The position numbers and the translations under genes are program-made. The notes under the pieces are model-generated. The model saw only the letters and a program-made list of their open reading frames with translations, was not told the DNA's origin and ran no database searches. This document shows, piece after piece, positions 1-8,334 of a DNA stretch of 64,000 nt (its first letter is position 1; the number at the start of each line of letters is the position of its first letter). Source of the DNA: Haloarcula nitratireducens (GTDB lineage Archaea > Halobacteriota > Halobacteria > Halobacteriales > Haloarculaceae); NCBI RefSeq assembly GCF_019599505.1, contig NZ_RKLT01000002.1:434001-498000 (forward strand), in the 5' to 3' direction.

Positions 1-59
1 TCGGTGGTCTCGCTCATCTGCTACAGTCCGACGACGACCTGGGGACGACCGACGAGACG

Positions 60-416
60 ATGACGGTCGACGTCTCCCCGTCGGTGTCCGACGGGCCGGA
101 ACCGACCGACCTCTTCGACGGTCACCCCGACCCGGTGTTGTACTACGCCGAGACGGGCCACGGGCTCGTCGTCCGCGCCGCGAACCGCGCCTTCGGCGAG
201 CGATTCGACGTGCCGCCCGACCGACTGGAAGGGACGCCGCTCTCGGAGACCCTGCCGGTCGCGGGTATCGAGACGCTCGATGCCGAGACGGCCGCCGCGG
301 GAGACGTAGACACGGTCGTCACCGCCGAGACACCGAGCGGTCCCGTCTCGTTTCGGCTGCGCACGGTCGACGGCGCGAGTAGCGGCTACCTCGTCTTCAC
401 GCCTCTCGATACGTAG
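60..416 (+). CDS. PAS-like sensor domain protein, 118 aa
   Basis: Small soluble protein made of one PAS-like domain. The stretch from about residue 20 (LFDGHPDPVLYY) through ANRAFGERFDVPP to the C-terminal strand GYLVFTPLD follows the usual PAS layout. No kinase or output domain follows, so it may act as a stand-alone sensor or partner; the ligand cannot be read. The frame is open to the left window edge, so a longer protein is possible. However, ATG at 60 overlaps a TGA in another frame, and on the minus strand bases 17 to 1 read MSETT, which looks like the start of a leftward gene. I therefore take 60 as the likely start. Confidence 0.6.
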   Translation: MTVDVSPSVSDGPEPTDLFDGHPDPVLYYAETGHGLVVRAANRAFGERFDVPPDRLEGTPLSETLPVAGIETLDAETAAAGDVDTVVTAETPSGPVSFRLRTVDGASSGYLVFTPLDT

Positions 417-437
417 TCGCGGTAGCGCCGGCGCTCG

Positions 438-1013
438 TCACTCCGATCCCCGTCCGGTCTGTTCGAACGCGGTACCGGTGTCCTCGAACTCGACGAGGGC
501 GTCGTCCATCTCCGTTTTCAGTCGGTTGACCCGCCGCTGGAGCGCGTCGACGCGCTCGTCCCCTTCGAGCGCCTGGGGCTGTTTCTCCCCTTCCAGGAGC
601 GTGAGCTTCGACGTGAGTTCGAGATACTCCGCGAGTCGGTCGTCGTAGCGATGAGCGGCCAGCTGCTGGTCGATGGCCGCGACGAGCGCCTCCTTCTCGA
701 CGGGCTTACAGAGATAGTCGTCGAACGGCAGGTCGATGATATCGAAGTCCGGATCGACCGCGGTTATCATGATGACGCGAGCCGAGACGTCTCGCTCGCG
801 GATCTCCGCGAGCACTTCGTCGCCAGCGACGTCCGGCATCCGTCGGTCCAGCAACACGACATCGATGTCGTCGTCGATGCGATCGAGCGCCGCCTGCCCC
901 CCGTAGGCAGTCTCCGTCTGGTAGCGGTTGCGGAGCCGCAACGCGTAGACGTCTGCGACCTCCGCTTCGTCGTCGACGACGAGGACGGTCGCGTCCGCAG
1001 TGGACTCTGACAC
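438..1013 (-). CDS. HalX-domain response regulator, 191 aa
   Basis: Two-component receiver protein. Residues 8-115 form a receiver domain with acidic pocket D14/D15, phospho-acceptor D56 (in VVLLDRRMP) and conserved K103. Residues about 120-185 are a helical HalX domain, the haloarchaeal C-terminal module of unknown output; there is no DNA-binding domain. A TATA-like stretch on the minus strand (about 1040-1050) lies roughly 30 nt upstream of the ATG, consistent with a very short leader. No cognate kinase is adjacent; the nearest in this window is the membrane kinase near 35-37 kb, and a link is only a guess. A second HalX protein is at 51454. Confidence 0.9.
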   Translation of the reverse strand: MSESTADATVLVVDDEAEVADVYALRLRNRYQTETAYGGQAALDRIDDDIDVVLLDRRMPDVAGDEVLAEIRERDVSARVIMITAVDPDFDIIDLPFDDYLCKPVEKEALVAAIDQQLAAHRYDDRLAEYLELTSKLTLLEGEKQPQALEGDERVDALQRRVNRLKTEMDDALVEFEDTGTAFEQTGRGSE

Positions 1014-1160
1014 GGTACTGCCTAATTGCCGTTCCCCCTCATATAAGTACTAGTGGCCGTTCGGCACCGCTCGCGGCCGGAGACGACTCGGGGAACACGC
1101 CGAGGAACGGTCGCGTAACGGAACTTTAAAGATTGCGTCACGGCGAAATTCGGAACAGGA

Positions 1161-1448
1161 ATGCTCGCGCCACCGCTGCAACTCGTCGACAGTTTCCTGC
1201 TTAACTACACCGTCGGCGACGTGCTACTCTTCGGGTTCGTCGTCGGTATCCTCGGCATCTTGCCCATGCGGTCGCTCCGCGTGCTCGGCGTCCACACCAT
1301 CAGTATCGGTGCGCTGTTGCTCATCCTCCCCACGGGGATGCTGGAACCGAACGCCGGTAGCTTCCTGGGGACGGCGTTTCAGTACAAGATCGTCGGCATC
1401 GTCTTGCTGGCGCTCGCACCGGTGCTGTACGCCGTCGGCCGCCGCTAG
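1161..1448 (+). CDS. small three-helix membrane protein, 95 aa
   Basis: Function unknown. The sequence is mostly hydrophobic with three likely membrane helices (about residues 18-38, 43-62 and 72-92) joined by short loops; the loop PMRSLRVLG and the end GRR are basic and probably cytoplasmic. A TATA-like ACTTTAAAG at 1123-1131 lies about 34 nt upstream of the ATG, supporting a real promoter. The last 4 bases overlap the tail of the convergent NAD kinase gene. Confidence 0.7.
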   Translation: MLAPPLQLVDSFLLNYTVGDVLLFGFVVGILGILPMRSLRVLGVHTISIGALLLILPTGMLEPNAGSFLGTAFQYKIVGIVLLALAPVLYAVGRR

Positions 1449-2296
1449 GCCAGCTTTCCGAGCGCGGTGAAGAAATCGAGCGGTGGCCCGGCCAGCCGGA
1501 TGGGTTCGCTCGCTCGCGTCAGCGACACCCGTTCCGGCGGCGAGATCTCTTGGCGCACTCGCCCGTCGCTCACGACGACGCCGCTTTCGGCGTCCGTCAG
1601 TTCCACCGAGACGTCGCTGTCGGCGCTCACCGCCAGCGGCGGCATCCCGTCGTCCGGGGCCATCCCCGTGACGACGAGGGCGGGAACGTCGGGGTGGACG
1701 AGCGGGCCGCCCTCGCTCAGGTTGTACGCCGTCGATCCCGTCGGCGTCGCCACCAGCACCCCGTCCGCGTGCCCGCTAGTGTACAGCGCCCCGTCGACGC
1801 GCACCTCGAACTCGCCGCCGCCGCCGCTCCCGCGGTGGGTCCCCTGGACGACGACCTCGTTGAGCGCCGGCGAGAGTTCCCAGTCGGGACCGCTGGCCCG
1901 CAGGCGCGGCATCGCCCGGGTGCGAGCGCTCCCGGTTTTCTGGATGTGTTCGACCTCCGCGACGACCGTCTCGACGGCCTCCTCGGGAGCCAGGGCGTTC
2001 AGAAAGCCGACCTCGCCGAGGTTGACGCCCATCAGCGGCGTCGACCCCGCGCCGCGGGCGGCGTAGAGGAACGTCCCGTCGCCGCCGATGCTGACGACGA
2101 GGTCGCAGTCGCGCATCGCCTCGACCGGCCTGCTGGTCGGTCGGGCCGCCCGCCACGCGTCGTGGTCGACGAGCGCCTCGCCCGTCGTCTCGTCTACGGC
2201 CACCGACGCGTCCGCGTCCGCGAGGCGGTCGGCCAGCTCACTCGCAAGCGACATCGCCCGGTCGTTGTCCCGCTGGGCGACGATACCGACGGTCAT
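1445..2296 (-). CDS. nadK: NAD kinase, 283 aa
   Basis: Phosphorylates NAD to NADP in the cytoplasm. The family signature GGDGTFLYAA is at residues 71-80 and is followed by the nucleotide-site segment GVNLGEVGFLNAL; the C-terminal half carries the conserved SGHADGVLVATPTGSTAY and the GGPLVHPD segment. Length fits the family. The open frame runs much further upstream, but ATG at 2296 is chosen because homology begins exactly there (MTVGIVAQRDN) and because the upstream part is the shadow of the divergent ATPase gene. It shares a short intergenic region with that ATPase. Confidence 0.93.
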   Translation of the reverse strand: MTVGIVAQRDNDRAMSLASELADRLADADASVAVDETTGEALVDHDAWRAARPTSRPVEAMRDCDLVVSIGGDGTFLYAARGAGSTPLMGVNLGEVGFLNALAPEEAVETVVAEVEHIQKTGSARTRAMPRLRASGPDWELSPALNEVVVQGTHRGSGGGGEFEVRVDGALYTSGHADGVLVATPTGSTAYNLSEGGPLVHPDVPALVVTGMAPDDGMPPLAVSADSDVSVELTDAESGVVVSDGRVRQEISPPERVSLTRASEPIRLAGPPLDFFTALGKLA

Positions 2297-2342
2297 TGCC
2301 CGTGGGTTTCCGCCGGGCGGATATAAACCCTCCACGACGGCA

Positions 2343-2353
2343 AGGTTATATCC
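2343..2353 (+). promoter_or_regulatory. TATA box of the leader ORF/KaiC-like gene
   Basis: AGGTTATATCC lies with its centre about 29 nt upstream of the ATG at 2376, the usual distance between a haloarchaeal TATA box and the transcription start. This predicts a transcript starting at or just before 2376, not at the ATPase start at 2408. Confidence 0.55.
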
Positions 2354-2375
2354 GTCCGGGAACAAATCGGATTCC

Positions 2376-2411
2376 ATGGCCTGCGTCCGTGGCCGGTGGT
2401 CGGCGCGATGA
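2376..2411 (+). CDS. putative 11-aa leader peptide overlapping the ATPase start
   Basis: Mini-ORF encoding MACVRGRWSAR. Its TGA (2409-2411) overlaps the ATG of the KaiC-like ATPase at 2408 in an ATGA junction. The TATA box at 2343-2353 would place the transcript start next to this ATG, so ribosomes on a leaderless mRNA would meet the mini-ORF first. Translation is inferred from geometry only. The same arrangement occurs before the HalX gene at 51454. Confidence 0.35.
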   Translation: MACVRGRWSAR

Positions 2412-3418
2412 GCGACGAGGAGGGGGACGACGACTGGTTCGAGAGCGCCGTCGAAGGGGACGCCGATACCGAGTCGTCCGAATCCGACGCCGCACGCTCC
2501 GGCGACGGCGAAGACAGTCCGTTCGAGGATAGCGGAGACGGCCCGTTCGGCGACACCGATGCGGATCCGTTCGGTGGAGCGTCCGACGACGACCCGTTCG
2601 GAGCGTCCGACGACGATAGCGGCGGCCTGTTCGACGACGACTTCGCCAGCGCCTTCGATTCGGCGTCCGGCCCGGACGGCGGCGGGAGCGACGGCGAGTT
2701 CGAGGACGAGGACCTCGACTCCGACATCCCGCGCATCGACGTCGGCATCGACGGACTCGACCGGATGATACAGGGCGGGATTCCCGAACGCCATCTCATC
2801 GTCACCGTCGGGTCGGCGGGGACCGGCAAGACCACGTTCGGGTTGCAGTTCCTCCATCACGGGCTCGAACGGGGCGAGAACTGCGTGTTCATCACGCTCG
2901 AACAATCCCACTCGGCCATCATGGACACCGCGAACGACCGCGGGTGGGACTTCGACGAGTACGAGGCGAACGACCAACTGGCGGTGGTCGACTTAGACCC
3001 CGTCGAGATGGCAAACAGCCTCGACAACATCCGCGGGGAGCTGCCGGACCTCGTCGAGGACTTCGACGCCGACCGACTGGTGCTCGACTCCGTCTCGCTG
3101 CTGGAGATGATGTACGATAACCCCGCGAAACGCCGCACCGAAGTGTTCGACTTCACCCGCTCGCTGAAGGCCGCCGGCGTGACGACGATGCTCACCTCCG
3201 AGGCCAGCGAGGACAACCCCTACGCTTCCCGCCACGGCATCATCGAGTATCTCACCGACGCCGTCTTCGTCCTCCAGTACGTCCGTTCCGAAACGCGAGA
3301 GACGCGACTGGCCGTCGAGATCCAGAAGATACGCAACGCCAACCACTCTCGGGAGACCAAGCCCTACGAGATCACGATGGACGGTATCAGCGTCTACCAG
3401 CAGGCGAACATCTTCTGA
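2408..3418 (+). CDS. KaiC/RAD55-family ATPase with acidic DPF-motif N-terminus, 336 aa
   Basis: RecA-superfamily ATPase of the KaiC/GvpD/RAD55 group, probably a signalling or regulatory ATPase. Residues 1-105 are low-complexity, very acidic and contain repeated PF motifs (SPFE 37, GPFG 45, DPFG 53 and 62). The ATPase core begins at IDGLDRMIQGG; Walker A is GSAGTGKTT at 135-143 and a Walker B-like RLVLDSVSLL follows. It is intact, unlike the paralogue at 47741. ATG 2408 is preferred over an in-frame GTG at 2396. Partners are not evident from the neighbours; the DPF motifs recur in the protein at 49576. Confidence 0.85.
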   Translation: MSDEEGDDDWFESAVEGDADTESSESDAARSGDGEDSPFEDSGDGPFGDTDADPFGGASDDDPFGASDDDSGGLFDDDFASAFDSASGPDGGGSDGEFEDEDLDSDIPRIDVGIDGLDRMIQGGIPERHLIVTVGSAGTGKTTFGLQFLHHGLERGENCVFITLEQSHSAIMDTANDRGWDFDEYEANDQLAVVDLDPVEMANSLDNIRGELPDLVEDFDADRLVLDSVSLLEMMYDNPAKRRTEVFDFTRSLKAAGVTTMLTSEASEDNPYASRHGIIEYLTDAVFVLQYVRSETRETRLAVEIQKIRNANHSRETKPYEITMDGISVYQQANIF

Positions 3419-3478
3419 GAAGCGCCTGAAAGCGAGACGGGACTATCTTTTTTAACACTCTCCGGCGAAGCCCCGACC

Positions 3479-3922
3479 ATGACGTTGCTCGTCCCTTACG
3501 ACGGTTCGGACCTCTCGGAAGCGGCCCTCGAACGCGCGACGGAGTTCGCGGGGTACACCGACGAGAACGTACTGGTACTCGCGGTCGTTCCCGACGAACC
3601 GGACTACGCGTTGGAACGCGGCTGGCTCAGCGCCGACGACCCCTTCGATCCCGAGACCATCGCCGACCGCCTCCGCGACCGGGTCGCAGAGGTAGCTCCC
3701 GACGCCGAGTTCCGCTACGAGGTCCCCGAAGCCGTCAGCGAGATGGCGTCGGTCACGACGGACGTGGTCCGCACGATCCGCTCGGTGGCGAACGAGGTGG
3801 AGGCCTCCATCGTGTTCATCGGCAGCGAGAACGCGGGCCGCGTCTCCAGTCCCGTGTCGAGCGTCGGCGCACCGGTCTCCGAGGATCCGCAGTACGACGT
3901 CCACATCGTGCGGCACGCGTAA
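3479..3922 (+). CDS. universal stress protein family (UspA-like), 147 aa
   Basis: Single Usp domain: N-terminal strand LLVPYDGSDLSEAALERA and a C-terminal strand VFIGSENAGR. The usual ATP-binding G-x2-G-x9-G(S/T) loop is replaced by SENAGRVSSPVSSVGAP, so it probably does not bind ATP like the neighbouring paralogue. A T-rich TATA element at about 3444-3455 is 28 nt upstream of the ATG, predicting leaderless mRNA. It faces the next Usp gene tail to tail. Confidence 0.85.
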   Translation: MTLLVPYDGSDLSEAALERATEFAGYTDENVLVLAVVPDEPDYALERGWLSADDPFDPETIADRLRDRVAEVAPDAEFRYEVPEAVSEMASVTTDVVRTIRSVANEVEASIVFIGSENAGRVSSPVSSVGAPVSEDPQYDVHIVRHA

Positions 3923-3965
3923 TCGCGGCAGGGCGGCCGTGATTTCTCACGCGTAATCGCGGCAG
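3914..3965. repeat. 18-bp direct repeat, two copies, spanning the usp stop codon
   Basis: An identical 18-bp sequence (CACGCGTAATCGCGGCAG) occurs at 3914-3931 and 3948-3965. The first copy contains the last two codons and stop of the preceding Usp gene (His-Ala-stop); the second repeats them downstream, between two convergent genes. It looks like a short local duplication of a gene end. Confidence 0.85.
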
Positions 3966-3982
3966 TCCTCGCGGTCGCGCCG

Positions 3983-4414
3983 TCAGCGGATGACGGTCAC
4001 GGGCACCGACGCCCGCCGGACGACCGTCTCGGCGACGCTCCCGAGGAGAATCCGCGAGACGCCCGACCGGCCGTGACTGCCCATCACGATCTGGTCGACG
4101 TCGTGGTCCTCGGCGTACTCGACGATGGTCTGGGTCGGGCGGCCGACCTCCAGGACGCGCTCTACCGCCTCGACGCCGTTCTCGCGGGCTTCGGCTTCGA
4201 GGTCGTCGAACAGCGTCTCGGCCGCCGATTTCTTCCGTTGGTACCACTCCTCGGAGAAGGACGGCACCGAGGCCTGCGCGCTGTAGCCCGCCTCGGCCGG
4301 GTTGATGACGTGGAGGAAGACGACGGCCGCGTCCGGGTAGTTCTCGGCGACGAACGTCGCGGCCGCGCTGGCCTGATCTGACCCGTCCACGGGGACGAGA
4401 ATGCGCTTTGGCAT
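3983..4414 (-). CDS. universal stress protein UspA family, ATP-binding type, 143 aa
   Basis: Usp domain with N-terminal ILVPVDGSDQASAAATFV and the complete ATP-binding loop GSHGRSGVSRILLGS followed by VVRRASVPVTVIR. Length is typical of a single-domain haloarchaeal Usp. Convergent with the Usp gene at 3479, from which it differs by keeping the nucleotide loop. Role in stress survival is the family assignment; the stimulus is unknown. Confidence 0.9.
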   Translation of the reverse strand: MPKRILVPVDGSDQASAAATFVAENYPDAAVVFLHVINPAEAGYSAQASVPSFSEEWYQRKKSAAETLFDDLEAEARENGVEAVERVLEVGRPTQTIVEYAEDHDVDQIVMGSHGRSGVSRILLGSVAETVVRRASVPVTVIR

Positions 4415-4561
4415 ACTGTTTCCGGCAGCGGCTGTCGGCTTGAAAGTTTGGCTACTCCCGCAGCCGCGCGTCGCGCCGGTACAGAACGATTCACTGAGAA
4501 GTTAGTCGAGGTCCGCGAGAGCATCCCGTCGTCGTCGAAAAAAGCGGGATCAGTCTCCGGA

Positions 4562-5233
4562 CTACGGGTCCAGGAGCCCTGCGACGGCACAGAGCAGGTT
4601 CCCGAGCAGGTTTCCGGAGCCGGCCACGGCGGTGAGATCGAGCGTGATCTCGGAGAGCGACACTTCCAGACCGAGGAGGTCGAGGAACAGCGGCCCGAGC
4701 TCGAGGTCCAAGACCGGGCAGTCGCCGCTGTCGCTCGGACTGAGAATGTCCAGAATTTGCAAAAGCGGTGAGCCCGACCACGACCGCTCGACCTCGCCGC
4801 TCGGGAGACCGGCGACGGACGAGTCGAACGTCCCCTCCAGTTTCCCTTCGGTGAGGTCGACCGCGGTCAGGGCGTCGCCGTCGCTTCCGGCGAGGTCGAC
4901 GGGGTCGACGACCTCCGCCTCGCTGACTTCGAGGACGCCGGAGAACGTCCCCAGTTCGTCGCCCGCCTCGAAGTTGGCGCCGTCTTCCTCGGCGTGAACG
5001 GTGGTTTCTATCTCTATCTCTTCGAGCGCGTCACCGACTCCCTCCGGTGGCCCGTCGCCGCGACCCTTGCCGTTGTTCGCGGCGGCCGAGCCGGTGGCAC
5101 CCGTGATGCCGGCTCCCGCGAGTCCGGCGGCGGTGAGCGTCTTGAGCACCGAACGTCGGTTCTGGTCGCCCGTGATTCCACTGTCGTGCCCGTCGCCCTG
5201 TTCGGGCGTCCGGTCCTGGTTTCCGTTAGTCAT
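4562..5233 (-). CDS. Tat-exported protein of unknown function, 223 aa
   Basis: Secreted protein. After a short hydrophilic lead the twin-arginine motif NRRSVLKTL is followed by a hydrophobic stretch (TAAGLAGAGITGATG) and an Ala-rich cleavage region. No lipobox Cys is seen, so it is probably released or held otherwise. The mature part is acidic, with an Asp/Leu-rich C-terminal third; I recognise no domain. ATG 5233 is chosen because it gives a standard Tat signal near the N-terminus, whereas the longer open frame adds a non-conserved 38 residues. About 300 bp of AT-richer spacer lies upstream. Confidence 0.7.
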   Translation of the reverse strand: MTNGNQDRTPEQGDGHDSGITGDQNRRSVLKTLTAAGLAGAGITGATGSAAANNGKGRGDGPPEGVGDALEEIEIETTVHAEEDGANFEAGDELGTFSGVLEVSEAEVVDPVDLAGSDGDALTAVDLTEGKLEGTFDSSVAGLPSGEVERSWSGSPLLQILDILSPSDSGDCPVLDLELGPLFLDLLGLEVSLSEITLDLTAVAGSGNLLGNLLCAVAGLLDP

Positions 5234-5529
5234 AGTAGTTGGCCCGCAAGACCGCACTGACTGGTTCCCCGCGCGGTCAATACCGATTGGGGCTGGAACT
5301 GCAAGCAAGTTGGAGTACGTTATATGAAAAGTGCTATCAAATAACATGATCGTTCCGCTCTCCTCCCCCGATTGACGGAAGAAATTGCCACTTGGTTCCG
5401 CAAGCTACGACGCCGAAAGTGCGACAGTCACGACCGACGGGCGGCCCCGGCGGCGAGTGCCCGGCGGTCGACTATCGACAGGCGTTCTCTTCGGGACGCT
5501 GACGAGGGACGATACGCGAACCGCCGTCG
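5234..5529. other. intergenic spacer between the Tat protein and the zinc-finger membrane protein
   Basis: About 296 bp without a convincing gene. The part around 5315-5345 is AT-rich (GTTATATGAAAAG and ATCAAATAACATG) and contains a plausible minus-strand TATA element for the gene starting at 5233. The remainder is GC-rich and I see no RNA gene or strong repeat in it. Confidence 0.5.
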
Positions 5530-6375
5530 TTAGCTCACGAGGCGACCGGAATGGGTCGTCGGATCGAGCTCCGCGAGTCGTTCCCCGCAGTCGACGCAGG
5601 CCACGGCGAGCACCTCGTGGACGCCACAGCAGGAGGTCTGGACGTCGCTGGCTCCCTCGACCCGCCCGCCGCAGGCCGGACACGCCGGCCAGTGAGAGCG
5701 GATCGTCTCCAGCATGTTCACCCGCTGTTCGAGCGGCACGTCCCACCAGCGGTCGGTCCACTCGGTCAACGCCTCGTGAGCGGCCACGTCGACTCTGAAC
5801 GCGCTCTGCGAGGGCCACTCGCGGATGCGGTTGCCGACGGTCACGGACGGGTGGTCGCCGCCCTCGACGGACACCTCGTCGGGTTCGACTTCGAACGCGC
5901 TCGCAAGCGGGTCGCGCAGGTCGACACTCCCCCCGTCGGCGTCCAGTCGGTCGTCGACGGCGGCGGCGAACCCGTCGGTGAGTTGGCGGTCCCCGCCGTC
6001 GCCGGTGACGATCCCCTCCTCGGTCAGAAAGATGTCGGCGTCGACGGCGTTCTCCCGGTGGTTCCTGACTTTCTCCAGGGTATCGAAGTCGTCGGGTTCG
6101 GCGGGCGTGGCGTCTTTCCCGAACGCCCGCAGAACGCGCTCGGGGAGGTACCGCTTCGTGAGACGCGGCGTCCCCGGCACGAGGTAGCCCCGCAGGGCGA
6201 TGGCCGCCGCGGCGGCGACGGCGACGACGGCGGCGAGTTCGACCGCGACCAACGCCGCGAGTCCCGACAGCGCGGCGGCGATGACGAGGTTGACGGCGGT
6301 ACACGGGAGACAGCGGTTCTCGCCGGTGTGCTCGGGATCGCGGAGTCGCGAAAGCGGCGACGCCCCCTCAGACAT
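5530..6375 (-). CDS. membrane-anchored protein with C-terminal zinc ribbon, 281 aa
   Basis: Unknown function. An N-terminal CLPCTA pair is followed by two hydrophobic segments (about residues 27-60), then a long soluble acidic region, and a C-terminal zinc-binding module built from CPACGG, SCCGVHE and CVDCGE. This points to a membrane-tethered metal-binding protein. It is the last of a leftward group below the ABC importer, 39 bp after the gene at 6415-6957; co-transcription is possible. Confidence 0.7.
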   Translation of the reverse strand: MSEGASPLSRLRDPEHTGENRCLPCTAVNLVIAAALSGLAALVAVELAAVVAVAAAAAIALRGYLVPGTPRLTKRYLPERVLRAFGKDATPAEPDDFDTLEKVRNHRENAVDADIFLTEEGIVTGDGGDRQLTDGFAAAVDDRLDADGGSVDLRDPLASAFEVEPDEVSVEGGDHPSVTVGNRIREWPSQSAFRVDVAAHEALTEWTDRWWDVPLEQRVNMLETIRSHWPACPACGGRVEGASDVQTSCCGVHEVLAVACVDCGERLAELDPTTHSGRLVS

Positions 6376-6414
6376 GAGTACCCCTCTCGGCGCGACGGCG
6401 AAACGTCCGTACCG

Positions 6415-6957
6415 TCATGCTTCCTCGATGCGGACCGTCGTCTCGGCGGCCAGCCCTTTCTCGGCCGCGTCGGGGAGGTCGAGCGACGCGCCGATAGTGT
6501 ACTCGCCGGGGCCGACCGGCTCCCACTCCGTCTCGCTGACCTTGAACAACTGCGGCCACCGGCGGGTGAACCGCTTTCGCTCGCCGCGGTCGAACGAGAA
6601 GAGGCGCTCTTCTTCGGGGAGGTCGTCGGGCACCTTCGACGCTTCGGGATGGCCGTCTACGTCCCACGTCCACAGCCGCGGCGTGGGCGTCCGAACCGTG
6701 ATGGGAATCGGAAACGCGTTCGTCAGCGTCACGCGAACCGGGACGTCCTCCCCTGCGACGTAGGTCGACTGGGGCGTCTCGACGGCGACGCCGAGCGCGC
6801 GGTTGCGGAGCCACTCGGGGACGAGAAGGCGGCTCAGCGCCTCGCCGGGGACCGAGCGCATCGCGGCCGGAGTCGCGTCGTCGCCGCGGCGCTCGCGCGG
6901 GGCGAACGAATCGTCGTCGTCGCGCTTGAGCGCGTGGGAGTCGTAGATGCGTCGCAT
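6415..6957 (-). CDS. Ig-like/BsuPI-like domain protein, 180 aa
   Basis: Unknown function, probably cytoplasmic since no signal peptide is seen. The middle (VAVETPQSTYVAGEDVPVRVTLTN, then PRLWTWDVDG) and the end (GPGEYTIGASLDLPD) follow the strand pattern of intracellular BsuPI-like or other Ig-fold domains, an assignment by pattern only. Starts 46 bp after the importer ATPase gene ends and in the same direction, so it could be the tail of that operon. Confidence 0.65.
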   Translation of the reverse strand: MRRIYDSHALKRDDDDSFAPRERRGDDATPAAMRSVPGEALSRLLVPEWLRNRALGVAVETPQSTYVAGEDVPVRVTLTNAFPIPITVRTPTPRLWTWDVDGHPEASKVPDDLPEEERLFSFDRGERKRFTRRWPQLFKVSETEWEPVGPGEYTIGASLDLPDAAEKGLAAETTVRIEEA

Positions 6958-7002
6958 TGGGGTACGGGATGATAGGTGCTGTGCGGTGAAAGCCTCCGTC
7001 GG

Positions 7003-8334
7003 TCAGTCGTCGGCGTACGCGCCGCCGGCCGCGCCGTCCTCGCCGCGGTCGCGGTACTCGTCGTCGTACAGCAGACACGCGATTCGGTGGCTGTCGCCGG
7101 TCGGGATCTGGTCGGGGTGGGTCGTCTCGCAGGGCGAGGTGAACGCCGCGTCGAGGTGGTCGGCCGCGGCCTCGACGCCGTCGTCGTGGAGTTTGTCGAT
7201 GCCGAGCGAGACCGCTTCTTCGGCGTCGGGGTCGGCCAGTCGCTCCGGCAGACCGAACTCCGCGCGGACCAACCGCCCCAGTTCGGCCCGCGAGGCCCGC
7301 GTCGGGTCGTCTTCCTCGCCCTCCGTCACGGCCGTCACCGAGTCGACGTCGTCGGCGTCGGCCGCCCGTAGTTTCAGGTCCATCACCGAGCGCCACACCT
7401 CCTGTTCGAGGTCGTACTCCGCCGGTTGGATGACCTTCGGACAGCGCGTGTGGAACCGGCAGCCGGAAGGTGGATCCAGCGGCGACGGGACCGTCCCGGG
7501 GAGGAAGATCTGCTCGCCCTCCCACAGCGGGTCCGGTTCCGGCACCGCCGACAGCAGCGCCTCCGTGTAGGGGTGATACGGCGGGTCGAACACCTCCTGG
7601 GTCGTCCCGACCTCGGCGAGTTCGCCGAGATACATCACCGCGATGCGGTCGGAGATGTGCTCGACGACGCTCAGGTCGTGGGCGATGAAGACGTACGAGA
7701 GGCCGTACTCCTCCTGTAGCTCCTCTAAGAGGTTGAGGATCTGGGCCTGCACGGAGACGTCAAGCGCCGAGACGGGCTCGTCGCAAATGATGACTTCCGG
7801 GTCGACCGCCAGCGCCCGGGCGATGCCGATACGCTGGCGTTGGCCGCCGGAGAACTCGTGAGGGTAGCGATGGGAGTGACTGGAGTTCAGCCCCACCGTC
7901 TCCAATAAGTCGTAGATGCGCTGTTCGCGCGCCTCCCCCTCGGCGATATCGTGGATGTCGAGCGGTTCGCCGATGATGTCGCCGACGGTCAGTCGGGGGT
8001 TGAGGCTGGCGAACGGGTCCTGGAAGATGTACTGTAAGTCCTTCCGGAGGTCTCGGAGCTCTCCGGAGCCCATCTCGGTCAGGTCGTCGCCGCGGTAGTA
8101 CACGGACCCGTCGGTCGGCTCGGTTAACCGCAGGATAGCGCGGCCGAGCGTCGTCTTCCCGCAGCCGCTCTCGCCGACGACGCCGAGGGTCTCCCCCTCG
8201 CGGAGTTCGAGGTCGACGCCGTCGACGGCCTTCACCTTCTGTTCGTCGCCGAGTAAGGAGTCGATGAAGCCGCTGCTGGAGTCGTAGTACTTCTTCAGCC
8301 CCTCGACGCGGAGGATGGGGTCGTCACTGGACAT
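7003..8334 (-). CDS. dppF: peptide/nickel-type ABC importer ATPase (DppF-like), 443 aa
   Basis: Energises import of a small peptide or similar solute. Walker [10 protein letters not shown], signature [15 protein letters not shown] and Walker [13 protein letters not shown] are all present, followed by the oligopeptide-type C-terminal extension with CRFHTRCP. At 443 aa it is longer than the usual 320-350 because of an acidic C-terminal region (about residue 325 on) ending in a CLLYDDE segment. Its start overlaps the end of the partner ATPase gene by 11 bp. Last gene of the importer operon. Confidence 0.92.
   Translation of the reverse strand: MSSDDPILRVEGLKKYYDSSSGFIDSLLGDEQKVKAVDGVDLELREGETLGVVGESGCGKTTLGRAILRLTEPTDGSVYYRGDDLTEMGSGELRDLRKDLQYIFQDPFASLNPRLTVGDIIGEPLDIHDIAEGEAREQRIYDLLETVGLNSSHSHRYPHEFSGGQRQRIGIARALAVDPEVIICDEPVSALDVSVQAQILNLLEELQEEYGLSYVFIAHDLSVVEHISDRIAVMYLGELAEVGTTQEVFDPPYHPYTEALLSAVPEPDPLWEGEQIFLPGTVPSPLDPPSGCRFHTRCPKVIQPAEYDLEQEVWRSVMDLKLRAADADDVDSVTAVTEGEEDDPTRASRAELGRLVRAEFGLPERLADPDAEEAVSLGIDKLHDDGVEAAADHLDAAFTSPCETTHPDQIPTGDSHRIACLLYDDEYRDRGEDGAAGGAYADD

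Noticed and set aside
1550..2326. 258-codon plus-strand frame
   Set aside because: Antisense shadow of NAD kinase, whose motifs are unmistakable on the other strand.
3479..4414. Toxin-antitoxin pair
   Set aside because: The two small genes are convergent and both are plain Usp-domain proteins.
5551..6972. 473-codon open frame on the plus strand
   Set aside because: It runs antisense across two genes with good protein features; high GC leaves long antisense frames open. Its product is Arg/Gly/Val-rich without domains.
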